Assembly (NCBI GenBank): GCA_905250125.1
Contig: CAJNOL010001110.1
Span: forward strand, 16,497-80,496
Direction of reading: 5' to 3'
Source: Rotaria sordida
Lineage: Eukaryota; Rotifera; Eurotatoria; Philodinida; Philodinidae
DNA: 64,000 nucleotides
A model generated the notes under the pieces. It did not search any database, was not told where the DNA came from, and saw nothing but the letters and a program-made list of their open reading frames with translations. Each line of letters opens with the position of its first letter. Positions within the stretch are counted from its first letter, which is position 1. Of this stretch, positions 12,683 to 25,916 are shown one piece after another. The translations under genes and the position numbers were made by a program.

Positions 12683-15189
12683 GATGATGATAAATGTAAA
12701 AAGATATCTAGAGATTTAAGTTAGAAATTGAGAGAATGGAAGAATTAATGATCTAAAAATAAGAAAAATAATTATTTTTCTTTTTTTGAAAATACGAAAA
12801 AAAATAAATTGTTCACGCCGACATTTTCTTTGAATCATGTGATAGTGATGCAATCATAAAAAAAAGACTACCTGTAAATGTATTCAAATGCAATGAATAT
12901 ACACCTTTCTTGTTTTTTCTTCTTCTGCGTTAGTTACTTATGACGAAAGATAAATATCATATGCGCTCATGGAACAACATTTTATCGCTTATCAATTTCA
13001 TAGTTCTCCGTTTTTTTAACATAATACCCTTGTACTATATTTAGTTTCATATCGAAATTAAAAAGAAACAAAAAGTGAATACATAATAATGAATACTAAA
13101 AAAAAGTAAATAAATCAAAAGATGTTGAACTTTGTCTACAATAATAATAAATAGTAAATAGAAAATAAATGAATCAAACAATAGTTTATTGATTTTTTTT
13201 TTCCATCATTCATCCATTATCAATTAGTTCGTTGACTCTCACCATTTATACTTTGTATTGTAATAGTTAAGTTTTACGGAAAAACTATTAAAAAAATAAA
13301 AACAAAAAAAGAAAGATCCGCTATATCATATTATGAAATAAAACATATATTTCTAGTTGATCAATAGGGAGGACTGAAAGATGAATTTCATTGGTCGACA
13401 TGATAATTGTTTTCTTTTCTGCCGTTAGAATAACAGTAGTTCTCAATGAACATCGAAACTTTTTTCTTCTTAACAAAAGAATATCAAATCGATTTAATGT
13501 ATAGCAGTGACGATGTATCCAGAAAAAATTTTGAAAAGATAATTGACTATTCTAGCGGAGAGGAGGGGGAGGGACAATTGTCGAAGAAAAAATAGTTTTC
13601 GATTCGTAGGTACATCTTCACTATTGTCACATCATAGAATAGAAAAGAAAATTTATTGGCTAAAAATAACATCGAATACAGCTGCAATCATCGGCAACAG
13701 CCATCTATTTATTATCATTTTTCTTTTTTTTGTTTGTTTGTTGGGTGAGTTGAGTCAACATTATTGATTAATTTTCAACGAGTTTTTGCATTTTTCTGCT
13801 CTGTGATATGATTAAAATGAAGTTACATTCCCAATCTTTCTTCTAGATGCATTGCTGGTATAAAGCATTTCTAATTTTGAAGACAAGATCTTTCTAAATT
13901 GACACTTGTATCAAGGGTTGATGTGATGGCTTTGCTTAGGTTGCTCTTGAGATGTAGATAAGAGTTAAAGAAAAACATTTTTCTTTTGATATTTGTAAAA
14001 AGATTTACTTCTTCATATTTTTCATTGTAGTTGAAGAAAGAAAGATAGAACAAAAGACAAAATTAAATATAGAGAAGTTAGTCCGCTGTTATTATGAAAT
14101 ATGACTGTTTTGAAGTGATCAATTTTAGTGATGAATCAACGATAAAGATAATGAATAATGCTCAAAGAAATCTTTCGAGATCTGTCCATAGTAAATTTTT
14201 AAAAGATAAACGTCATTGCTCTTTCAAAATTGATCAAATGATCATATATAATATATGACTAAAACAACTAATGTGATAGTCATTAATGAGAAAAGCTCGT
14301 CGAAATAACTGTTTTGTATTTGTAAAAGTTCATGAATGAAATATCAATCAATACTTATTTAATTCTTCTAGTTTTCTAGAGTGTCTATGAAGAATTTTCT
14401 ACTTTGAAATTATTGCGTTCTTGTTGTTGAAAACACGTGAAAACAAATACAATAAATTTTGATAATATTTAAAAGAGAAAAAGAGAGATTGTTTTCTACC
14501 TTTTATCTTATTCATTTAACTGATTCATACTAAGGTATACTATTTTACTTTAACATAAAAAAAGAAGAATCTTTATTAATTGTTTATGCTGTTTGTCATT
14601 TGTTAATATTTCTTCAAAGATTAAAATGTATCCATTACTTGTACTTGAAGTTTTTCGTCTAGTTGCTGACCTGTACAAGTACAAGTCCAATTACTTAAAA
14701 TAATATTTGCGAAACATTTTAGAGAGTATTCTATAAGTATCAACCAATCACTATTTATGGTATTAGAATAATGGTCATATCTAGTGCTATAGAGTTGTGT
14801 TAGTTCGCTAGTTTTGATTCTCACAATTCAATAATTATAAATATCACTAAGTGTGAGACTCTTGAATATTTCTCCAATATCAATTAGAAAAAATCTCTCA
14901 CATGATATCCGGAAAATATAAGGAATAATGTAAGAAATAGCATTGTTACACCTAGTAACAGAGATGAAAATTAACAATGAGAAAAGCATTTTCATTGTCA
15001 GCATAGTAGAAAAAATAATAAGAAATCATAACTGTCAAGTTATATTTATTTGCTTCCATGTTGGGGTTGTGTACGCATGATATATATGGATGTGAACTAT
15101 TGGTGTTAGTGTGAGTGTAACACTCATACTACATCCTTTTTTAATGACAAATTCAAGAAGGAAAACGAGCAGCAACGCATATCGTCAAT
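12683..15189. other. Intergenic, no gene seen
   Basis: About 2.5 kb of AT-rich DNA upstream of the V-ATPase start. Short frames (13543-13767 plus, 14621-14824 minus) show no domain features. The V-ATPase promoter should lie just right of 12682, with no recognisable box. Confidence 0.5.
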
Positions 15190-16292
15190 CAGCCATCTGT
15201 TCTGCCTCTGAATCGACTTCTTCGTCCATCATCTGTTACTTAATTTCTCCAGTGGAATGATTAGACTTCTTGAAGATACTTTCGACCTTGCATGTCTGAT
15301 TAATATAGCCAATAGCGATTATTGTGTTCAAAGATTTCATCCATTGATATGTCAAGTCTCGAATGTTGCTGAGGCTAAAGTTCACGTTTTTGTCATATAC
15401 ATAATTTTTTAAGTCAATCCATTCTAACTCAATCGGATTGAGTATACAATACTTCATCGACAAACTATAAAACTACGTATATTACGGTAGAAAATGCTTT
15501 GAAAGACAATTGACTAACCGTAAAATATCAACATCGTATTTATTAGCTACCTTATCGCCCGCATAACGTTTTATTGACATATTATCGATAGCGAGCTCGA
15601 GTAACTCTACTTTAGTAGCTATGAGAGTGATTGTGATTTACCATTGCCTATAATGATAAGCATTAATCATTTGAATGTTCATTTATATACGAATCTGAGT
15701 TTTCTCATTCAACATCATAGCAATGTCTTCGACTGGATGGGATAATCAATATCCTTAGTCAGAATACACATAAGAATCTTGTCGATGGTGGGATAGATTC
15801 TCTCTGCCAAAAGACCATGAGCATGAAATCTAAACAAAACACTAAGATTAATATTACTCTTCGAGTAGATCGAACCCACTGAATATTCTTCTGTTGTTGT
15901 TGTGCGATCAGAACGATTGATGGACGGACAGAGTTTGATAGTCTATGCGGAAGTTTAGGAACGGAGAAACTAGTTACCATTATATTAGTGCTGGTGATGC
16001 ATGAGGACGATGACGACGACGATCTTGATCATAGGTTTCGCAGTGGAGTAGTCATCTGAAGTTTTCGATTTTCTAATTCATGTTTCTCTTTCGTTTCATT
16101 CTTCAATCTTTCGACAGATCTCATTGAGATATCAAACATGGATGAGAGTCGTTCATTTATACTGAAGAGTGGAATTATTGGTCCAAGCTTCTCTTTTTCG
16201 ACACGCTTGATAACATTGAAAAATATCTGTTCTATCTCGTGAGAGAATTGATACCCTATGGACATTTTTATAGTAAACATCGACAGCAGCAA
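15190..16292 (-). pseudogene. Decayed IS630/Tc1-like DDE transposase
   Basis: Fragments in different minus-strand frames read in the order expected for a DDE_3-type transposase. The N-terminal helix-turn-helix part is at 16292-16029 (PLFSINERLSSMFDISMRSV). A middle piece is near 15850-15700 (REIYPTIDKILMCILTKDI). The C-terminal catalytic-core motif is at about 15440-15236 (CILNPIELEWIDLKNYV), which matches the LNPIE-W-LK signature around the last acidic residue. Acidic tail sequence follows. Frameshifts and stops separate the pieces, so no active enzyme is made. Terminal inverted repeats were not identified. Confidence 0.65.
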
Positions 16293-16582
16293 TACCTATG
16301 AACCAATGGAATTACTTTGGAAATACAACCAGCAGAAAAAAAATGCTCAAATCAAAACGCAAAATACCAAGGGTATAACCAGGAATTTTTCAATGGGAGT
16401 GCCCGACTTGTTATGAAGGAAGAGTACACACCAGTAGGAAAATAATTTTTTGTTTTCCGAAAAGATTTTTCATTCTTACTCCTTCATATCTTTTTTTGGC
16501 TAAGAAGGTGCATCTCTGTTGGCTACATCCTTTATATTCCCAGTTGACAATGCAATCATATATGAAAGCAATATCGTACAAT

Positions 16583-16868
16583 CACTAATGTCCGTTTAAA
16601 AAAAAATAATCGGAACGTCTTTTTCTCCAATATTATATCAGAAAAAATCATTTTTATAAAACTTTGAAAAAATCTACAAAAATGATCTGTCGATCTAAAT
16701 CACATATCAAAACCAAAATTTCATCGAAATGATAGACCGTTTTCATGCATTTTTTCCAATGTTTTGCAGAATTTAACTGATGAAAATTGCAGCTCTATGG
16801 CTCTTTCCGTTCTTGAGTTATTGAAAAAATACTCATCAGCCCTTTTTTTTTTAAATAGACATTAGTTC
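16583..16868. mobile_element. Small MITE-like inverted-repeat element
   Basis: The left end ACTAATGTCCGTTTAAAAA is mirrored at the right by TTTAAATAGACATTAGT, giving inverted termini of about 18 bp with two mismatches around a 250-bp AT-rich interior with no coding capacity. A target duplication was not clear. The start is 16583, just after AATC, and the right end is near 16868. Confidence 0.6.
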
Positions 16869-17479
16869 GTATGGCCCAAAAAATGTTATGCATTATCTAA
16901 TTCTATTTTGTGGTCATTTCATTTTGTTAAGTTACTATCGAAATGATGACTTTTTCGCGCAATTGGATGCAAGAACTTTGATTTTTTGATGTCATCTTGT
17001 CAGTGGTGGATCTCGAATTTTGGGAAAGAGAATGGCGATCATCTCTAGTACTTTCTTTCCTTCTCTATAAATCCGTCATTGCTTCTTTTCGAATTAAATC
17101 GATGAAGTAAAATAGATATAATTACATTAACCAAGAAACGAGAAATTGTTACACATATAAAATATTATTAGATCTAAAGAAACAGAATCTCCTATGCAGA
17201 AAATATGCACTTTATTCTGATCAAAATGAAAAATTTCATGTTTCGCTTAATCTCATGTTATTCTATATTTTTCTTATCTATATTCAACAATAAAAATTCT
17301 TTCATATTTAAAAATGATTAAGAAATCTCTTAAAATTTGATGCTATTGAAAGTATTAATATTTGCTTATAATTATGTTGTTTTATTTAAAAATCAATTAC
17401 ATGGACAACAAAATATGCGACAAAAAACAGGGAGTCGGTACTTATGGAACACCCTTTATGTGTATGTCTTTATTCTGTT
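16869..17479. other. Intergenic, no gene seen
   Basis: AT-rich DNA between a MITE-like repeat and the 3' end of the small secreted-peptide gene. No coding or repeat structure was recognised. Confidence 0.5.
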
Positions 17480-17944
17480 TTAACCAACAAGTCCACTACG
17501 CCATATACCAGTATTAATTCGCTGTTGTTTCAATCCTGGTACGATTTTTTCTATTGATCGTCTTCGTCCTGCTAATGATTCCATAGGTCGACGATTTAGC
17601 GAAGCCCATTTAAAATAATAATCGTCATCTGGATCCCAACTATCACGTATATACATATTACTTTCTTCTTTATTTTTCATTGAATCTATTTGTTGATTAA
17701 TTGGTGGAATTTTTGTTGGATTAAGATAATTATAAATTTGAGTTTCTGATAATAGTTGATCATCGTCTTTCCCTATTGATTTACGAATTATATCATATAA
17801 ACGAGTTTCATAATTGGAATATGAAAAAACTAAAAAGAAAATGAAATAAAATTTTTGCATTAAATTCATTTTTCAATTCAACTTACCAGTATTAATAAAA
17901 GATAAAATAATACATGAGAAATATAAGATAATCATTAACTTCAT
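17480..17944 (-). CDS. Small secreted protein, candidate neuropeptide/peptide-hormone precursor
   Basis: Exon 1 is 17944-17887 and exon 2 is 17829-17480, joined across a 57-nt GT-AG intron into 135 residues. The N-terminus (MKLMIILYFSCIILSFINT) is a clear signal peptide with probable cleavage near FSYS. The C-terminal third has prohormone features: RR at 99-100, then PMESLA followed by GRRR (107-110), the classic amidation plus convertase site. It ends with a 25-residue peptide whose last residue is Gly, in IWRSGLVG. The middle is acidic spacer (DSWDPDDDYY). This layout is what is seen in peptide precursors; I do not recognise the peptide family. It could instead be an unrelated secreted protein. 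The intron between signal peptide and body is also common in precursors. Confidence 0.6.
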
Positions 17945-18483
17945 AACTAATATGATTGCTAAAATATAAAAAAGAAATTCTTTTCTATTAAAAACTTGAA
18001 TTTAAAAAAAAAAGATTATTTATAAAACACGATCGATTGGTACGTGATAGAAATGACGTACATGCATTGGCATTATCTTCCATGTAAAATACGTCAATCA
18101 GTATTAATTACTATCTGATCGTATACGTAACGTCTATCAATGTCGATTTATAAACGGAAGGTAACAGAAAAAAAAAAGAATTTCTAACTGTTTAATTACT
18201 GTGAAATGATGTCAGAGGAATGGATTAAAAAAAAAAGATCAATCAAGGTTTCATATAGACATTTCTTTTTATAGTATGAGCTTAATGTACTTATAGGTGA
18301 AATTCTATTAGTGCGGGGTAACACTCATTTAACTATAGATGTTATAATCTCAAGCAAATTTTTTCTTCTACTGTAAATATATTTTACGTCATTTTACACA
18401 CATAACATGGACAGATGGTGTCATGATTTCTTTTCTCGTATTCTTCTATGTGATATAATCATGTGTTACCTAAGCAAATAAGA

Positions 18484-19865
18484 ATTTCTGAAAATGTGTT
18501 TAAACATCCTAAATGTGGTTCCTATCTAAACACTAACACCAAAAAAAAAGCAGTTAATTTCCTCATAGTCAGTTCATGAGGATGATTAGATTACACAGTT
18601 TCCGCATCTGGAAAGCGTAGAAACGTTTTTGCGCAATATTTTAATGTACTTTGCAAATGAAAATCATTCTTTTTGCGCGTGATATGTGTATAAAATATTA
18701 AGAAAAGCTTTTTAGACGCTTTCCATATAGAAATATTACTTTTTTTAAAACCATTTCCTGTGTATTTTTTATGATAATGAAAAGAGCTAGGTTCATGACT
18801 TTCTGAATGAACATGAATATGCTCAAATAGAAACAGCGAGAAGAATATCTGAACATGTTTGTAGAAATTTTTCTACTTTTATTCGGAATACAAAACTTAA
18901 ATATCGAATATAGAGATCTATAAATCGTAGTTTAATATCCATTTGCCATGGGCATAGAGCAATTGCAAGATACTACGATATTTGAAGAATTTTCTCAACT
19001 CCTTACGATAGTATCTTTTTTTTCTCAAAAACACCACTAAATCTACAGAAATTAATGATTATTATTAATTTTGCTGTACTTCGAGATAGTCTTTAAGTAG
19101 TTCGTAACTTTGTATGATCTCATAGAAATAAAATAGTGATTGTAATGTATATGCCTAGAACGATAAATATGGAATCTCTACGTACTTGTGAAATACTGTC
19201 GAGTTTTGTATACAAACGTATTTTGAGGATTCGTATAGTTCAGTATGATATTCTTATATCTTCAGAGTCATATAACAAAGCAATACGATTAGATATGAAA
19301 CAAAATGGAGATATACGATCACAATTGTGAATTATACAAACCGTCGTATCTACCTGAAGACGCTTGTTAAATGAGCCTCCCTGTTTATCCGGAATGCTTC
19401 AAAAATTTTCGAAAAAAAAAAACGACTTTCACTTTCTGATAAAGCATCACAAGAATTTGTGAAAATGTGATTCAACATCCTAAATACAGCTCTCATTTGA
19501 GTGTGCTCACGCCTATGCAGTAAATGTCAAAACCAACTGCTTTCATCATAAAAAAGTGTGTGAATACGCTTACAAAGTCAACTTTTGTATCTGGAAAACG
19601 TGCAAACTTTTCTTCTTGCAATATTTTAATGTATTTTGTATACAAACAGTCATCATTGCATGCATAATTTATGTATGTCAGTGAGAGAAAACTTTTTGAA
19701 CATTTGCCAAATGAAAAATTTACTTTTTTTTGAGCGCTTCCGCGTGCCTTTTATAATGAAAGTAGTTAGTTTTGGACATTTTTTGAACGGACGTGATAAT
19801 GATCAAATGTAAAACGAACTGCAGGACCATTTAAACACGTTTTTAGATATTCTTGTTTGCTTATT
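18484..19865. repeat. Diverged direct repeat, two copies of about 400 bp
   Basis: Copy 1 (about 18484-18870) and copy 2 (about 19450-19865) share in the same order: CAACATCCTAAAT/AACATCCTAAAT, ATCTGGAAARCGT, GCAATATTTTAATGTA, the run ending ATGAAAA...TTACTTTTTTT, and TGAACRKGA. Identity is moderate with indels. No coding function is visible. They are either two insertions of one unknown element or an old tandem duplication. Confidence 0.6.
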
Positions 19866-20339
19866 ATTAGCTTATAACTATGTATCATCGTCGAGGCTTC
19901 ATAGTCATTCCATATTTCTCCAAAAAGTAAGATTTTTTAAAGAATAGTACACTTTTTATCGAGAAAAGACAAACATGTTTATTCACGTGTAATTGATTCT
20001 TTTAACAGCAGTTCAAATAAAAGCTTTTATTCTTGTATTTCAATTAATATACTAACTACGATTTTTTGAATAACTTTCGATTTTCACCATTAGATAGAAC
20101 AACGTTGAAGATGTCTATCAGTGTAATATTTAATAGGTTCGAAGAAGCTATTCATGGATATATTCAGGTGAACATCATTTTCATGGTCCATTTCTACAAC
20201 TTTTCATAGTCATCTAGGATCAAATGACACCAGATTTCAACCCAAAGAGAGATGTATTTTCCATAAAATTTTCAGATTTTAGAATACTTCTCTTGAAGCA
20301 CGAAAAAATTGAACAATCATATACCCTAGTCGAACATCT

Positions 20340-20515
20340 TGTAAGCAAGATCTTGAAATCTTGGGACCGATAAGCAAGATCTTGATAAGATCTTGAAAAG
20401 ATAATTTGTATGTGAAGATCTTGGTTATATCTGATAAATCTGTACCTAAGATCTTGTCAAGATCATGGAAATTATAGCATTCACTATTATCCTTTCACAA
20501 GATCTTGAAAAAAAC
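20340..20515. repeat. Cluster of the palindromic motif CAAGATCTTG
   Basis: At least six copies of the self-complementary core AAGATCTT occur within about 175 bp (near 20346, 20381, 20391, 20436, 20451 and 20501), mostly as CAAGATCTTG, far more than chance. They may be subterminal binding sites of an unrecognised transposon or a degenerate satellite. Confidence 0.65.
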
Positions 20516-20962
20516 AAACAGCGACATCATTATTGCATTGGTTACATACTGACTAGTCATTCACCGTTTTTTTTATGCATACAGAGCCTTACATAAACAA
20601 CGTGATTGAACATATGAAATATACGTTTTAAAAATAATTTTTTTAAAAACTATTTTTCGAGTGTTGACCATTTCAGAAAATGCTGATCTCGATCAATGGT
20701 CGAGGATGGACTATCCTGAGACAGTCTGATGGAGGTCGGGCCATCTTCAGGTGAAGCAGATTCCAAAATCTAACTTGCTTCATTTATTCGAGATAGAAAT
20801 AAGTAAAATGAAAATAAACTGAAAAAAATATCATAACATGAATTTACAGAAAAAAATAATAAATGCGCTATATCATAGGTTCGAATCATGCATTGTGTCG
20901 CAAATCACCGTACATAAAACACGTTTTATCTTAGTATGTATCCAAGATCTTACATATCTATA

Positions 20963-21062
20963 NNNNNNNNNNNNNNNNNNNNNNNNNNNNNNNNNNNNNN
21001 NNNNNNNNNNNNNNNNNNNNNNNNNNNNNNNNNNNNNNNNNNNNNNNNNNNNNNNNNNNNNN
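20963..21062. other. Assembly gap (100 N)
   Basis: A run of exactly 100 N, the usual placeholder for a gap of unknown size. Its right edge coincides with the start of a long AT-rich foldback (21063-21575), which probably caused the assembly break. Confidence 0.98.
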
Positions 21063-21575
21063 TTTTTTTAAGAAAAGAACTATTTTTTTATAAAATTTGA
21101 TCAAAGGTTTTATGGGTCGAGGAGTCTGAATCTGAAATTCATTTTTCGAAATTTTGAGTTCGATTTTACTACAAAAATTTCTTTAATAGAAAATATTTTT
21201 TGTAAAAAAAAAAATAATAATTGCTTTCACCAAACAATTAGCTTTATCGTAAAAAATTTTTTTGTTAAAAAATTATTTTATTAACAAAAAAAACTGATTA
21301 TCTGACAAAAAATTGTTTGATGAAAAGAAATTATTTTTTTTTTATAAAAAGTTTTTTGTAAATCACCTTATTTCCTAAATCTTTCTGCTAAAAAACCACT
21401 TTTTCACAAAAAAAAATTTTCTGCTAGAAAAAGATACTTTTTTACAAAAAAATTTTGTGGTAAAATCGAACTCAAAATTTCTAAAAACCGATTTCCGATT
21501 CGGACTCCTCGATCCCTAAAACCTTTGATCAAATTTTATAAAAAATAGTACTTTTCTTAAAAAAAAACTCTTATT
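21063..21575. mobile_element. AT-rich foldback element next to the gap
   Basis: Arms of about 125 bp, 21063-21190 and 21445-21575, are reverse complements at roughly 85-90% by eye. Shared text includes AAATTTGATCAAAGGTTTTA, TCGAGGAGTC and GAGTTCGATTTTA. The 250-bp centre is a degenerate array of A/T runs separated by short spacers. There is no coding capacity. Part of the left arm may lie in the gap. Confidence 0.75.
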
Positions 21576-24436
21576 TTGTGAAAAAATCTCTACCTTAACT
21601 ACTTTATTAAAGTATCCATGATGCTTAACTTGATAATTTGATAGACTAAATGAAATGTTTTGGTAATAGAAAAAGCAAGAAATTAGCTCGTATGCTGGAG
21701 ATGCGTCCTTTGATATGTTTTATTTTCTAGATTTTTATTTTTTAATTTTTTAACTTTTAAAAAATTTTTGTAATCCCTAATAAAAATATTAATAAAGTGA
21801 AAACATCACCTTGTCATCATTTTTAGCAACTGCAAATTTTTTTACCGTAACTACACGCAATTGCATCGCAGTTTGACTGCAATTGAACACATGGGTCGAA
21901 ACTTGATACGTGAAAAACATGATTCGAGTCGATGCAAGTAGTTTCATTAGCTGAGAGAATTTTATAGGGTTAGTTCGTTTTCGAGATAGAATCAAAAATA
22001 ATGAAGAAAGCAGATGTTAGTGTCTTTTACCTGTTCATATCTCGTAAGGACAACTTGGAGTTCATATTCCTTGTTTTGTTAAGATATTATCTAGTGTAAA
22101 TTTATAAGAAAATAAGAAATGGTTTGTTGAACAACAACAAAACGAACAGAAACGTACAGTTAATTCAACAGCCATTGCCGATTGAAAAAAAACGATATTT
22201 GACTTTATCATTATTATTCATATTTATATGTATATTGATAATGAAGCTCTTATTTGTGTCATATAACAATGATAGAAACTAAATAATTCAAGTCCAAGAA
22301 AACAACGATAATCAACTATTTTTTCCTCGTTAGTAACATCATGTCAATAAATCGAACAAAAGTCATCACTTAATTTTAAAAAGTTTTATTCTATAATTTT
22401 GACTAATTTGAATTTGCATTCCTATGCAATTTATTTCATAATCTGAAATGTAGATTGTGTATGATTTTACGAGTAAATCTTATATAAATGTTGTTTATAA
22501 TATCCTATATTTGAATCATTTTCGATTCATTTTGATCTATTTATTTTTGTTTTGCGATAAGCAAAAATAATTTTCATAATGAAAAAAAGTTTCATTTAAA
22601 ATTCTATGAAACGTTTAAAAAAGAAACAAATTAAACTCCATTACATTGTTATTCGTTTATATTTTTAATTGAATTCCAAAACTCTATACTTACATGCGCT
22701 TGACATCATTATTCATCGGCACTCATTTGAATCTGTCTATTCTTTATCTGGTTACTACAATTTCATATAGAATCAATTTCTGTAAGTTAGCAATGAATGA
22801 ATTTATAAGTAATATCGAATAAATTTAGGTTTTTTTTTTCTTAAATTTTCAAGAACAAAAACTTTCTATCCAGTATTATTTCTTCATCGATTGGTTACAA
22901 AACTCGAAATTATATCTTCATTCAAATTTCGAAAGTAATAATCGATGTTTTTTATCCTAAATAAACAGTTTATGTTATTATTTTACAGCTTGTAAGAGAA
23001 ATGAATAAATTCAGCTAATTTCAATGATCTTATAAATCATTCAACTTGATGGTTGTATTCTTTATTAGATGTTATCTGACTACATGAATTAGGCCTTCGA
23101 AGTAAAGAGGAATAAGAGCTGATTTACTACTCATGTGATTCAAATCGGACAAAAACAGTCGGCAGTTTTATATTTAAATAGATGACTTTCTTTTGACCGT
23201 CATTCTGCCGCAGAACACCAATAGTTGTTTGCCAACTGGCAATCTACCGCCGATACTCAAGTGGACAACAATTTTTGAAAGCGCGTTTACATGTTTCAAA
23301 CATGATTTCCATTTGAGTATTTTCATGTCCATTCAGAAAATACTAATTTCGTCTGCAAAACACATAAAATATTTTCATGTTTTCCAAAATGCATAAATGT
23401 ATGTGCTTGCAAAAATTGGGTCTACCCATTTCTCTCAAATTTTAAATCGTCCTATTGGAAGAAATAATCTGACTAAAACACTCAAGCATTAGAGTTTACT
23501 ATCAAACTATACAAAGGCAAAAGTTTCTTTAAGCTTTTTATATAGAATTCAAATATCTCTATTATTACTTTTGATATGCTTCTAAGTGTAATGAAGAAAT
23601 TAGATTTATCGAATAATGTTTATCAATAGATAAAATTAGACAAGCTGAACTTGAATGATTAAAAATTTCATTAAAAAATACACGAATGCTATGTTTATGA
23701 TATTCATCAACAAGTTTTTTTTTTCAGATCATTTTCTTTTTCAATAACTTGTTTTTATAGGAAAATGATGTGTTGGAATATAATTTTAAAAAAAGAACTA
23801 ATAATTAAATTAAACATATTTTGATTATTTTTTTTTCTTTTGTAATACATTGTACAGGCAAGAATCAGTTAAATGATTTAATTTAGATAATTAGGTGATC
23901 ATTTTCAAGTCATTTTATATCATCATATTTCCATTCATATGTATCAATATATGTTTTCTCTATTTCATATTGTTATTAAACCATAACGATGTTTACCATT
24001 ACATTTTTTTCATATATAAAATTTATATTCATATTCACCATCATTTATTTCTATAGATGACGATAATTCAAATATTTCTGTATTTATATCTTTTATCATT
24101 GGAATATATCATCAATTAACAAATGAACTAACAAGATTGACTTCAGTTATTGTCGGTGCAAATAATGAAAAAAGATATTTGATGATGAGTTTTTTTTTCA
24201 TTTGATTTTGATAAGTTTTTTGAATGACTTTAAAATCGAATAAATATATTTTTGTTTATTGTTGAAAGACAATAATAATTAGATTTAATTGAAAAAAGAA
24301 TTCTATATGAGAAACTATTCTTGTCCAATAGTTGTATTAGATTTTATATCTAAAACTAATTATAATATTGAAGAAATATGTCTACAAAAATTGAACATTA
24401 TATGATGTAAAGAAATACTTTAATGATATGTTAATT
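21576..24436. other. Intergenic; one weak gene-like remnant
   Basis: No intact gene. A minus-strand frame at about 24130-23890 reads IFELSSSIEINDGEYEYKFY followed by several in-frame TGA codons. This faintly recalls the glycogen-binding (CBM48/AMPK-beta) fold but cannot be established. The rest is AT-rich without visible structure. Confidence 0.35.
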
Positions 24437-25092
24437 ATCTTGAGTATAGACTAGAGTTGTATGAGATTGAACTGTCAAGAAAAATCTCTTAATAGATTAA
24501 TCACTTTTGAGTAGAAACTATGTGCATCATATAGACTCTAATGAAATATGAATACCTTGAAAAAGAGTTTAAGCCTTTAGGTAATTACTGCAGAGATATT
24601 ACATTTCACGGTATCTTTTAAGTCAATGCTGTGACTCCATCCTTTAGGAACATATGGAAAACTGATTTTCAAATTTCGACTTGAGATTTTGAAAAGAGAT
24701 AAGCTTTAATGAGAATAGTTTATTTTGTAAGTGTCAGATCTTTTCGTTGTTCCTATCTTAAAATATATGGCTACGATAAAAGGATGTTTCTTACATTGCT
24801 CATGTACACTAACAGATCTGATGTTTTTATTTCAGGATAGGACAAAAATTAAGAGACTTTAAATTTTCACAAATCAGTTTTTCCGAAGAATGAGATCGCG
24901 GCATTTACTAACAAAAACCATAACAAATGCAATACCTCTGTAATAGTAAGTTAAGGATATGAACTCTTTTTCGAGTATTCACAACTTATTAGAGTCTACG
25001 TGATGCATATAGCTTCTATTCAAAAGTGATTAATCAATTGACAAGATTTCCCATCGTCTGATTGAGATCTTCAACTTTGATAGGCTCAAGGC
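24437..25092. mobile_element. Foldback element of about 650 bp
   Basis: Arms at about 24440-24690 and 24850-25090 are reverse complements with indels. The best blocks are GATTAATCACTTTTGARTAG, TAGACTCTAAT and GAAAAAGAGTT; the outermost block contains CTTGAG. There is no coding capacity. Ends are approximate and no target duplication was identified. Confidence 0.7.
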
Positions 25093-25916
25093 GAAATGAA
25101 GAAAAATTGCCCAAACCATCTTATAAATCATATAAATTAAAATAATGTTTAAGAGAAATGACTAAAACACATAGCATTCGTTGATTCAATAAATTGTTAA
25201 AATTTCAAAGATTTGATGTAAATAAATCTTTAAAAGCTTTCCTCTAAGCAAAGACAAAAATCGAAGCTGGCAGCTAAAAAATTAAAATCATTAGGACTAG
25301 ATCAGATTTATCAAGAGCACTAACCCACATATTTCCAAGATAGACTATTCAAGATTTTTCTTACTTGGCAAATATTAAAAAAAAAGTATGATCATTTTGT
25401 TTGAAGTAAACGATATTTATACAAAATCAAAATTTGCAATCGATCACCGAATTTCTTTCTAGTCATTTACTGTTTACACAATCAAGAAGAGAAGCTTTTG
25501 ATTTTTAAAGTAATATTAAAACATTGAATGAAGTTGCCAATCATAGATAATTTCAAAAAGTAATACAAGCAATATTAGCATAGCAGAAGAATATGAAGCA
25601 ATTCCGATGCTTTTATTATAGAATCTACTTGTTCATGTTACTTTGATATCATATCAATATGATGAAGATAAACTCTAACTATTTCTCATACCATTTATCT
25701 ATAATACTTTTATGTAATTCATAGAAAAATTCATTTTTGTATCATACAAATTATGTATCCTTCATTCACTAAAACTAATACTAAATAAAGCTTTTGTCGA
25801 ACTTAATTAGAACATAGGTGAATAAGTAGAAATTAAATTCAACAAAATAAAATTAGGTATGAAATATTTGTTCACTCGCAAAACAAAAAAGACAATTTCA
25901 ATGGGTATAATTTATG
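25093..25916. other. Intergenic, nothing recognised
   Basis: AT-rich sequence between the foldback and the 3' end of the HSD17B10 gene. Short plus-strand frames with many stops may be an old remnant but match nothing recognisable. Confidence 0.4.

Larger units (their letters stand above)
17945..20962. other. Gene-poor repeat DNA
   Basis: About 3 kb with no supported gene, holding the diverged direct repeat at 18484-18870 and 19450-19865 and the AAGATCTT cluster at 20340-20515. The frames at 19136-19330 and 20838 onward have no recognisable features. The right end meets the assembly gap. Confidence 0.5.

Noticed and set aside
16493..16521. TTGGCTAA and TTGGCTAC around GAAGGTGCATCTCTG, resembling a hAT right end with a duplication
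   Set aside because: Only 15 bp lie between the two copies and no matching left end with the same flank was found; too short to be an element.
20870..20900. GGTTCGAATC-like text resembling a tRNA T-arm
   Set aside because: No acceptor stem or anticodon arm can be formed around it; no tRNA gene supported.
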